Position numbers and translations under genes: made by a program. DNA of 64,000 nucleotides from Flavobacterium lipolyticum (GTDB taxonomy: Bacteria > Bacteroidota > Bacteroidia > Flavobacteriales > Flavobacteriaceae), in NCBI RefSeq assembly GCF_020905335.1, contig NZ_JAJJMN010000001.1, positions 1,178,001 through 1,242,000 of the forward strand, read 5' to 3'. Positions within the stretch are counted from its first letter, which is position 1. Every line of letters starts with the position of its first letter. This document shows positions 57,854 to 64,000 of the stretch, one piece after another. The notes under the pieces were generated by a model. That model saw nothing but the letters and a program-made list of their open reading frames with translations. It made no database searches and had not been told where the DNA came from.

Positions 57854-58426
57854 CTACAAATTATCTATAACTGACGTTAATCGCTCTGTAATTTCTTCGA
57901 TGGTTCCGATACCATTTACGGCATGAAACTTATTTTGTTCTTTATAATATCCAATTAGTGGAGCTGTTTTTTCATTGTACTCCTGGTATCTTACTCTAAT
58001 TTTCTCTTCGTCCTGATCGTCAGCTCTTCCGCTTGTTTTTCCTCTTTCTAACAAACGAGCCACTAGAATTTCATCATCTGCTTCTAATGCAACAGTCGCC
58101 GTTACACTTGATCCAATCGTTGGTAAAAATTGATCTAAAGCTTCCGCCTGATCTAAAGTTCTAGGATAACCGTCGAACAAAAACCCTGCTGTATCAGGAT
58201 GTTTTTTTACCTCATCAATTAACATTGCGGTAGTTACTTCACACGGAACTAACGCTCCGTTATCCATAAAAACTCTTGCTTGTTTTCCTAAATCTGTATC
58301 ATTTTTTAAGTTAAAACGAAAAATATCTCCTGTTGAAAGATGTGTTAATTTGTACTTTTCTTTTAAAAATTCTGCCTGAGTTCCTTTACCTGCCCCTGGC
58401 TTTCCAAATAAAACAATGTTAATCAT
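57854..58426 (-). CDS. adk: Adenylate kinase
   Basis: Adenylate kinase interconverts ATP + AMP and 2 ADP. The 190-residue product has the P-loop FGKPGAGKGTQAEFLKEKYK, the AMP-binding TGDIFRFNLKN, the signature FLFDGYPRTLDQAEAL, and a short lid (RLLERGKTSGRADDQDEEKI). This is the short-lid form without zinc cysteines. It lies 75 bases downstream of hpt on the same strand and may share its transcript. Confidence 0.97.
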   Translation of the reverse strand: MINIVLFGKPGAGKGTQAEFLKEKYKLTHLSTGDIFRFNLKNDTDLGKQARVFMDNGALVPCEVTTAMLIDEVKKHPDTAGFLFDGYPRTLDQAEALDQFLPTIGSSVTATVALEADDEILVARLLERGKTSGRADDQDEEKIRVRYQEYNEKTAPLIGYYKEQNKFHAVNGIGTIEEITERLTSVIDNL

Positions 58427-58501
58427 AATATGAGTAAGTGTTGTGACTTCTATTTTTACAAGAAGTTTTAAATGAATATATAGTTGTGTGCGTGTTTCAA
58501 T

Positions 58502-59032
58502 TTATTCTGCCAATTTATAAACTTCGGGAAAGTTTCTTCCCAAACCATCATAGTCCAGTCCGTAACCTACAATAAATTTATTCGGAATTCTGATTCCGAT
58601 ATAATCTATCTTGATGTCTTTTTTATAAGCTTCCGGTTTAAAAAACAAAGTAGCAATTTTAAAATGCTTTACATTTTGTGCTTTAAACAGTTGTTTCAAT
58701 TCTTCAATTGTATTTCCTGTATCAATAATATCTTCAATAAGAATAACCGTTCTTCCTGATAAATCCTGATTGATCCCTATTAATTCTTTTACCGTATTGG
58801 TACTTTCAATTCCTTTATAAGAAGCCATTTTGATAAATGAAACCTCGCAAAGGCCTTTGTATTTCTTCAAAAAATCGGCAACTACCATAAAAGCCCCATT
58901 TAAAACACCAATAAAAATTGGGGTATCGTCTCCAAAATCATCTTCTACCTGTGCTACTATTTTAGTTAAAGCGAAATCAATTTCTTTGGCCGAAATAAAC
59001 GGAACAAATTGTTTATCGTGAAGTTGTATCAT
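58502..59032 (-). CDS. hpt: Hypoxanthine phosphoribosyltransferase
   Basis: Hpt salvages hypoxanthine (and often guanine) to IMP/GMP with PRPP. I start it at MIQLHDKQFVPFISAKEIDF (176 residues). An ATG nine codons further up lies on top of the -7 promoter element and so cannot be on the transcript. The PRPP loop VILIEDIIDTGNTIEELKQL is clear, and IDYIGIRIPNKFIVGYGLDY is the C-terminal substrate loop. Its neighbour adk acts in the same nucleotide pool. Confidence 0.93.
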   Translation of the reverse strand: MIQLHDKQFVPFISAKEIDFALTKIVAQVEDDFGDDTPIFIGVLNGAFMVVADFLKKYKGLCEVSFIKMASYKGIESTNTVKELIGINQDLSGRTVILIEDIIDTGNTIEELKQLFKAQNVKHFKIATLFFKPEAYKKDIKIDYIGIRIPNKFIVGYGLDYDGLGRNFPEVYKLAE

Positions 59033-59056
59033 TATTTTTACATTTAAAATAATGGG

Positions 59057-59064
59057 CAAAGATA
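59057..59064 (-). promoter_or_regulatory. -7 promoter element for hpt
   Basis: On the minus strand the bases read TATCTTTG, an exact TAnnTTTG match, about 25 bases before the chosen hpt start. No TTG lies at 19-21 bases further up; the nearest is 26 bases away. The element supports the shorter hpt start. Confidence 0.55.
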
Positions 59065-59245
59065 CAGAATTAGAAATAAACTGCGGGTATCAAAATATAG
59101 GACATACCTATTTTTTTAAGAATATTAAATATCACTTACTATTTAGAAATCTTTTCTTTAAAACAGGTCTGATTTTATTAAATCAACAGATTTTAAAACC
59201 ATAACCTTAAATTACTTATTTTAGACCTGTCCAAAACTCATCAAA

Positions 59246-59797
59246 ATGTCTTCTGAATTACAAACGAAATTAGATTACGTAAAAGCTTATCGGGAAAACC
59301 GTCTTAATGTGGCAAACGAAGTTTTAGAAAACCCATCCTTATTTAAAGAACTTGTTTCCATTTGTTTTTCCCCATCAGACAAAAACAATCACAAAGCCTG
59401 CTGGATTATGGAATTTGTTTCATACGAAGAATTGATCTGGCTGCAACCGTATCTTGATTTTTTCTGTTCGAATTTGAAAGTTTTAAAAGACGAAAGTGCC
59501 ATCCGCCCTATCGCAAAAGTAGTTCAGTTACTCGTAAAAGCTCACTATAGCAAATTCGAAAACGGCATTTCTCTTTCCGAAACTAATTTGCAGGATTGTA
59601 TCGAAGCGTCATTTGACTGGCTTATCAATGATGTAAAAGTAGCGACCAAGGCCTATTCAATAAGAACTTTATACCTACTAGGCAACCATTATGACTGGAT
59701 ACACCCGGAACTGCAAGTTATTCTGAATAAGGACTATGGCGATCATTCTGCTGCTTACAAAGCCGTTGCCAAAGAAGTTTTAAAGAAAATCGAGTAG
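59246..59797 (+). CDS. Helical protein of unknown function
   Basis: I do not recognise the family with certainty. The 183-residue product has no signal peptide or membrane span and is almost wholly predicted helical, with Trp/Leu/Lys-rich stretches (FVSYEELIWLQPYLDFFCSN, SFDWLINDVKVATKAYSIRT, HPELQVILNKDYGDHSAAYK) that look like HEAT/ARM-type repeats. Short proteins of this kind in Flavobacteriia are, from memory, sometimes labelled adenylosuccinate lyase. None of that enzyme's motifs is visible, so I would not use the name. It lies upstream of purK in the same direction. Confidence 0.75.
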   Translation: MSSELQTKLDYVKAYRENRLNVANEVLENPSLFKELVSICFSPSDKNNHKACWIMEFVSYEELIWLQPYLDFFCSNLKVLKDESAIRPIAKVVQLLVKAHYSKFENGISLSETNLQDCIEASFDWLINDVKVATKAYSIRTLYLLGNHYDWIHPELQVILNKDYGDHSAAYKAVAKEVLKKIE

Positions 59798-59867
59798 TTT
59801 TATTACGCATAAACCCTATACAGATTGTATTAATTATATTGTTCTTAAAATTATAACCTGAAAAAAT

Positions 59868-59900
59868 TTGTGAATTTTGTGAAATTCGTGGCAAAAAAAA
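59868..59900 (+). repeat. GTGAAATTCGTGGCAAAAAAAA element before purK
   Basis: The sequence TGTGAATTTTGTGAAATTCG followed by TGGC and eight A resembles the element at about 52765-52791. It ends 11 bases before the purK -7 element, and its GTGG falls where the -33 would be expected (20-base spacing), so it may form part of the promoter. Confidence 0.5.
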
Positions 59901-59910
59901 GATTAAAAAG

Positions 59911-59918
59911 TATCTTTG
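59911..59918 (+). promoter_or_regulatory. -7 promoter element for purK
   Basis: TATCTTTG matches TAnnTTTG exactly, 17 bases before the purK ATG. The -33 position holds GTG, not TTG. Confidence 0.6.
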
Positions 59919-59934
59919 CAAAAACACAACTACA

Positions 59935-61083
59935 ATGAATTATTTTTCTTCTGATTTTAAATTAGGAATATTAGGCGGCGGACAATTAGGTAAAATGCTC
60001 TTGTTTGACACCCGAAAATTTGACATCCAAACTTATATTCTTGACCCAAGCGACGAAGCTCCAAGTAAATTTGCCTGCAATAAATTCTTTCAGGGGGATT
60101 TAATGGATTATGAAACGGTTTATAATTTTGGAAAACAAGTAGATGTTCTGACTTTTGAAATCGAACTGGTTAACCTGGAAGCCCTGACACAATTAGAGAA
60201 TGAAGGATTGAAAATCTATCCTTCACCTAAAACCTTAAAAGGAATTCAAAACAAAGGAATTCAAAAACAATTTTACGCGGATCACCATATCCCAACAGCA
60301 CCATTTGAGCGCTTTGAAAATTTAGCAGGTCTTAAAGCTAAAATTCAAGATATAAAACTACCATTTGTCTGGAAATGCACTGAGTTTGGTTACGACGGAA
60401 ACGGCGTAAAAGTAATTCGTCAGGTTTCAGATCTGGACAGTTTGCCAAATGTAGAATGCATTGCAGAAACTATGATTCCGTTTAAAAACGAATTGGCTGT
60501 TATTGTCTGTAGAAATCCATCAGGAGAAATAAAAACGTATCCGGTTGTTGAAATGGAATTTCATCCGGAAGCCAACCAGGTAGAATATGTAATCTGTCCT
60601 GCCAGAATTGAGGAGAAAGTAGCCCAAAAAGCGAGAGCGATTGCCTTAAATGTTTCGGAAAAATTCAATCATGTTGGTCTTTTGGCTGTTGAAATGTTTC
60701 AGACTAATGACGATGCTATTTTAGTAAATGAAGTAGCTCCGCGTCCGCACAATTCAGGACATTACTCGATTGAAGCCAGTTATACTTCGCAATTCGAAAA
60801 TCATTTGCGTGCGATTTTGGATCTTCCCTTGGGAAATACCGACAGTAAAGTTGCCGGGATTATGGTTAACTTAGTAGGTGCCGAAGGATTTTCGGGAGAT
60901 GTTGTTTATGAAAATATCGAAACCATTTTGGGATGGAACGGTGTTACCCCACATATTTACGGTAAAAAACAAACACGCCCTTTCAGAAAAATGGGGCATG
61001 TTACCATCGTAAATGAAAATATGTCTGAGGCCAGAAGAATTGCCGAGGATGTTAAGAATACGATTAGAGTGATTAGTAATTAG
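59935..61083 (+). CDS. purK: N5-carboxyaminoimidazole ribonucleotide synthase
   Basis: PurK uses ATP and bicarbonate to carboxylate AIR to N5-CAIR in purine synthesis; PurE then moves the carboxyl group. The 382-residue product opens with a Rossmann-like loop (LGILGGGQLGKMLLFDTRKF) and has an ATP-grasp domain (LPFVWKCTEFGYDGNGVKVI, EMIPF-like MIPFKNELAVIVCRN, and VNEVAPRPHNSGHYSIEASY). purE lies about 430 bases downstream, with a small membrane protein between them. Confidence 0.97.
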   Translation: MNYFSSDFKLGILGGGQLGKMLLFDTRKFDIQTYILDPSDEAPSKFACNKFFQGDLMDYETVYNFGKQVDVLTFEIELVNLEALTQLENEGLKIYPSPKTLKGIQNKGIQKQFYADHHIPTAPFERFENLAGLKAKIQDIKLPFVWKCTEFGYDGNGVKVIRQVSDLDSLPNVECIAETMIPFKNELAVIVCRNPSGEIKTYPVVEMEFHPEANQVEYVICPARIEEKVAQKARAIALNVSEKFNHVGLLAVEMFQTNDDAILVNEVAPRPHNSGHYSIEASYTSQFENHLRAILDLPLGNTDSKVAGIMVNLVGAEGFSGDVVYENIETILGWNGVTPHIYGKKQTRPFRKMGHVTIVNENMSEARRIAEDVKNTIRVISN

Positions 61084-61088
61084 TTGCC

Positions 61089-61156
61089 GTTTTCAGCCAC
61101 AGTCAACAGTCTGAAACCTGAAACAGAACAAGTAGTTTTCATTCACAGTCAACAGT
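61089..61156 (+). repeat. Direct repeat CACAGTCAACAGT in the purK spacer
   Basis: The 13-mer CACAGTCAACAGT occurs twice (61098-61110 and 61144-61156). Between them is CTGAAACCTGAAAC. The GTTTTCAG at 61089-61096 can pair with CTGAAAC at 61111-61117, forming a small hairpin just after the purK stop. Confidence 0.7.
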
Positions 61157-61186
61157 TTACAACAACTTGAATCAAAAATATTACAA

Positions 61187-61405
61187 ATGGGATTTCTTGA
61201 TCTTCTTGATTTATTAAACAATGCTTCAAAGGCAGGTAAAACCCAAAATTTAACTAAAAATTACGTTGAAAAGTTTATTGATAAAAATGAATATGTTGGT
61301 GAGAGAATCAAATATTTTATTGGATTCTTATTTATAACATTGTTCTTAATTGTATTAGGTCTTGGAATTATATTTCTAATTTTTAAAACCATAAAACAGT
61401 CTTAA
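61187..61405 (+). CDS. Small single-span membrane protein of unknown function
   Basis: The 72-residue product opens MGFLDLLDLLNNASKAGKTQ, has a charged amphipathic middle (NYVEKFIDKNEYVGERIKYF) and one strong hydrophobic span (IGFLFITLFLIVLGLGIIFL), then a short basic end IFKTIKQS. I know no family for it. It sits between purK and purE in the same direction, with repeat-rich spacers on both sides. Codon use looks like that of its neighbours. Confidence 0.7.
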   Translation: MGFLDLLDLLNNASKAGKTQNLTKNYVEKFIDKNEYVGERIKYFIGFLFITLFLIVLGLGIIFLIFKTIKQS

Positions 61406-61436
61406 ACAAAATAACTTCTAAATTTCAGTTTTGATC

Positions 61437-61505
61437 AACCTGAAACTTGAAACCTGAAACCTGAAACAAAAAAAACCTGAAACAAAAAAACCTGAAACAA
61501 AAAAA
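61437..61505 (+). repeat. CCTGAAA / CCTGAAAC-A(7-8) tandem repeats before purE
   Basis: Two CCTGAAA units (61453-61466) lead into three longer units of CCTGAAAC plus seven or eight A, starting at 61460, 61476 and 61491. The array stops five bases before the purE ATG. The A tracts of 7-8 are prone to slippage. Confidence 0.85.
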
Positions 61506-61509
61506 TAAA

Positions 61510-61992
61510 ATGAGCAAAGTAGCCATCATCATGGGAAGTATCTCTGACATGCCGGTCATGCAGGATGCCATCGACATATTAAAACAATTTAATGTTGAAG
61601 TTGAAGTAGACATCGTTTCGGCACACCGAACGCCGGAAAAACTATTTGATTTCAGTAAAAATGCACACACTCGCGGAATTTCAGTAATTATTGCCGGAGC
61701 GGGGGGAGCTGCGCACTTGCCCGGAATGGTTGCCTCAATGTCGCCGCTTCCGGTAATTGGTGTTCCGGTAAAATCAAGCAATTCTATTGATGGTTGGGAT
61801 TCGGTACTATCGATCCTTCAAATGCCAGGCGGAGTTCCTGTTGCAACAGTAGCATTAAACGGTGCTAAAAATGCCGGAATCTTAGCAGCACAAATCATTG
61901 GAAGTCACGATAAAAAAGTACTTGATACTATTATTTCGTATAAAGAAGAATTAAAAGCGGCAGTTAATAAAGCGGCTGAGAGCCTTAAATAG
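61510..61992 (+). CDS. purE: N5-carboxyaminoimidazole ribonucleotide mutase
   Basis: PurE converts N5-CAIR to CAIR in purine synthesis. The 160-residue product has the class I motifs: MGSISDMPVMQDAIDILKQF, VSAHRTPEKLFDFSKNAHTR and IAGAGGAAHLPGMVASMSPL, with the catalytic His in SAHRTP. It works with purK upstream. The start follows the A-rich repeats with no Shine-Dalgarno sequence. Confidence 0.97.
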   Translation: MSKVAIIMGSISDMPVMQDAIDILKQFNVEVEVDIVSAHRTPEKLFDFSKNAHTRGISVIIAGAGGAAHLPGMVASMSPLPVIGVPVKSSNSIDGWDSVLSILQMPGGVPVATVALNGAKNAGILAAQIIGSHDKKVLDTIISYKEELKAAVNKAAESLK

Positions 61993-62099
61993 TTTTCAGT
62001 CTCAGTCTCAGTAAGCACTAAAAATTGAGACTGAAAACTGAGACTGAATATTCAAAAAAAATAAACTCTTTAGTCTCAGTTCGCACTGAAAACTGAGAC
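61991..62099 (+). repeat. Two word-repeat hairpins between purE and the M3 peptidase
   Basis: AGTTTTCAGTCTCA (61991-62004), starting inside the purE stop, pairs perfectly over 14 bases with TGAGACTGAAAACT (62026-62039). A second hairpin pairs GTCTCAGTT (62073-62081) with AACTGAGAC (62091-62099). All arms are built from the words CTGAAAACT and GAGACTG. There is no strong U tract, so neither is a classical terminator. Confidence 0.75.
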
Positions 62100-62120
62100 G
62101 GAGACTGAAAACTAAAAAAA

Positions 62121-64000
62121 ATGAGCATCTTAACACAACATTTCAATACGAAACACAATACAGCACCTTTTTCGCAGATTAAAATCGAAGATTATGTTCC
62201 TGCTTTCAACGAAGCAATTGCTTTGGCTAAAGCCGAAATTGATGCCATCGTAAACAATCCCGACGAACCTACTTTTGAAAATACCGTTGTAGCAATGGAT
62301 TTTACAGGTGATGTTCTGGATCGTCTTTCCAGTATTTTCTTCAATCTAAATTCGGCAGAAACCACTGATGAGATGCAAAAAATTGCACAGGAAGTTTCTC
62401 CTTTACTTTCAGAGTTCGGAAATGACATTACCTTAAATGCAGCATTATTTGCTAAAATCAAAGCCGTTCACGAGCAAAAAGAAAAGCTGAATTTAAATCC
62501 GGAGCAAACTACGCTTTTGGATAAAAAATACAAAAGCTTCTCGAGAAACGGAGCCAATTTACCTGAGGATAAAAAAGAAAACTTACGTGAGATCGATAAA
62601 GAATTGTCGAAATTAAGTCTGCAGTTTGGCGAAAATGTTTTGGCTGAAACCAATGCTTTTGAGTTGCATTTAACCGACGAGAAAGATCTAGCTGGTTTAC
62701 CGGAAGGTACAATCGAAGCGGCGAGATTATTAGCTAAAAGTCAGGAAAAAGAGGGATGGATTTTCACTTTAGATTATCCAAGTTATATTCCGTTTGTAAC
62801 GTATGCCGATAATCGTGAATTACGCAAAAAAATGGCGATTGCCTTTGGTGCAAAAGCTTTTCAAAATAACGAGTTTGACAATCAGGAGAACGTACTGGCA
62901 ATTGCCAAATTACGTTTTAAAAGAGCTAATTTATTAGGGTACAAAACTCATGCTCATTTTGTTTTAGAGGAAAGAATGGCCGAGAGTCCGGAAAAAGTTT
63001 TCTCTTTCCTAAATGATTTGCTGGCTAAAGCAAAACCGGCAGCTCAAAAAGAATTTGCTGAATTAGCCTCTTTTGCCAAAGATTTGGACGGAATTGAACA
63101 ATTGGAAAAATGGGATGGTGCTTATTATTCTGAAAAATTAAAACAGCAGCTTTTCAACTTAGATGACGAAAAACTGAAACCTTATTTTCAATTAGAAAAA
63201 GTTTTAGCTGGAGCTTTTACGGTTGCCCAAAAACTTTACGGATTAACTTTTACCGAAGTTTTTGATATCGACAAATATCACGAAGAAGTGATGACCTACG
63301 AGGTAAAAGATACAGAGAACAATTTAGTTGCTATTTTCTACGCTGATTTTTTCCCTAGAAGAGGAAAACGAAACGGAGCCTGGATGACCTCTTTCAAATC
63401 GCAATCTATAAAAGATGGGACAAACGAAAGACCTCATATTTCGAACGTTTGCAACTTTACAAAACCAACAGAAACCAAACCTTCGTTATTGACGTTTAAT
63501 GAAGTTACTACTTTATTTCACGAATTTGGTCACGGTTTACACGGAATGCTTGCCAACACCACTTACCCTAGCTTGTCCGGAACTTCTGTATTTTGGGATT
63601 TTGTAGAATTACCAAGTCAAATTATGGAAAACTGGTGTTACGAACCTGAAGCTTTGGCTTTATTTGCTAATCATTACGAAACGAATGAAGTTATTCCGAT
63701 CGAATATGTTCAAAAAATTAAAGAAAGTGCCAGTTTTCAAGAAGGTCTTGCCACTTTGCGTCAATTGAGTTTTGGTCTTTTGGATATGGCCTGGCACGGG
63801 CAAGATCCGACAGCTATTACAGATCTAAAAACTTTTGAAACAGAGCAATTTGCAAACACTCAATTATACCCTGATGTAAAAGAGAATGCAATGAGTACTG
63901 CTTTTTCTCATATTTTCCAGGGCGGTTATTCTTCAGGATATTACAGTTATAAATGGGCAGAAGTACTGGATGCTGATGCTTTTGAATATTTTCAGGAAAA
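62121..64000 (+). CDS. M3-family oligopeptidase (Dcp-like), 3' end outside the window
   Basis: M3 zinc peptidases cut short peptides in the cytoplasm or periplasm. The frame opens MSILTQHFNTKHNTAPFSQI with no signal peptide and runs 626 codons to the window end. The zinc site is HEFGH at 467-471 with the third ligand Glu496 in FWDFVELPSQIMENW. Upstream, YADFFPRRGKRNGAWM and the later FQEGLATLRQLSFGLLDMAW match the peptidyl-dipeptidase Dcp/oligopeptidase A group. About 50 C-terminal residues are missing because of the window edge. Confidence 0.95.
   Translation, partial: MSILTQHFNTKHNTAPFSQIKIEDYVPAFNEAIALAKAEIDAIVNNPDEPTFENTVVAMDFTGDVLDRLSSIFFNLNSAETTDEMQKIAQEVSPLLSEFGNDITLNAALFAKIKAVHEQKEKLNLNPEQTTLLDKKYKSFSRNGANLPEDKKENLREIDKELSKLSLQFGENVLAETNAFELHLTDEKDLAGLPEGTIEAARLLAKSQEKEGWIFTLDYPSYIPFVTYADNRELRKKMAIAFGAKAFQNNEFDNQENVLAIAKLRFKRANLLGYKTHAHFVLEERMAESPEKVFSFLNDLLAKAKPAAQKEFAELASFAKDLDGIEQLEKWDGAYYSEKLKQQLFNLDDEKLKPYFQLEKVLAGAFTVAQKLYGLTFTEVFDIDKYHEEVMTYEVKDTENNLVAIFYADFFPRRGKRNGAWMTSFKSQSIKDGTNERPHISNVCNFTKPTETKPSLLTFNEVTTLFHEFGHGLHGMLANTTYPSLSGTSVFWDFVELPSQIMENWCYEPEALALFANHYETNEVIPIEYVQKIKESASFQEGLATLRQLSFGLLDMAWHGQDPTAITDLKTFETEQFANTQLYPDVKENAMSTAFSHIFQGGYSSGYYSYKWAEVLDADAFEYFQE

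Noticed and set aside
59033..59059. Longer start for Hpt
   Set aside because: The upstream ATG overlaps the -7 element TATCTTTG; family homology starts at MIQLHDKQF.
61437..62099. Repeat arrays near purE as a CRISPR array
   Set aside because: Units are 7-16 bases with no unique spacers and no cas genes nearby.

Overview
The window is a chromosomal piece of a member of the Bacteroidota, most likely Flavobacterium or a close relative. The evidence is low GC, three SusC/SusD pairs, an S46 dipeptidyl-peptidase, A-rich start contexts without Shine-Dalgarno sequences, and several exact matches to the Bacteroidota promoter (-33 TTG, about 20 bases, -7 TAnnTTTG). Species cannot be named from sequence reading alone.

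Layout. 1-3.6 kb (minus strand) holds the 5' part of citrate synthase, enolase and carA. 3.8-17.5 kb (minus) is a near-unbroken S10-spc-alpha ribosomal operon, from rplC to rplQ, including secY, infA, the tiny rpmJ and rpoA. It has its own promoter upstream of rplC, a possible internal promoter plus hairpin before rpsH, and a structured spacer before rpsD. 17.9-21.4 kb (minus) is the str operon rpsL-rpsG-fusA-rpsJ, closed by its own terminator, so rpsJ is cut off from rplC. 21.6-23.3 kb (plus) is an Omp85/BamA-like outer-membrane protein; its 3' end was duplicated and has decayed just downstream.

23.6-38.3 kb (plus) carries three tandem SusC/SusD outer-membrane uptake pairs. Their signal peptides and N-terminal domains are very alike and all three are preceded by the same roughly 58-base leader. 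No carbohydrate-active enzyme or regulator gene lies beside them, so the substrate is unknown. 38.4-45.9 kb is housekeeping: rlmB, a rhomboid protease, rarA, a radC-HAD phosphatase-secreted protein operon, a DUF1287 lipoprotein and mpl. 46.2-52.7 kb is one 2173-residue alpha-2-macroglobulin-family protein with a SusC-type carboxypeptidase-regulatory domain and TonB plug set into it just before the A2M domain. 52.9-59.0 kb (minus) holds an S46 peptidase, obgE, a CNNM/CorC-like membrane protein, adk and hpt. 59.2-64.0 kb (plus) holds a helical protein of unknown function, purK, a small membrane protein, purE and the 5' part of an M3 oligopeptidase.

Themes: growth-linked translation and export genes in the first third; nutrient capture at the outer membrane in the middle; and peptide handling (S46 and M3 peptidases) with purine synthesis and salvage (purK, purE, hpt, adk) at the end. 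Several spacers carry short word repeats and hairpins that the genes do not explain. I saw no tRNA, rRNA, insertion sequence, phage gene or CRISPR array.
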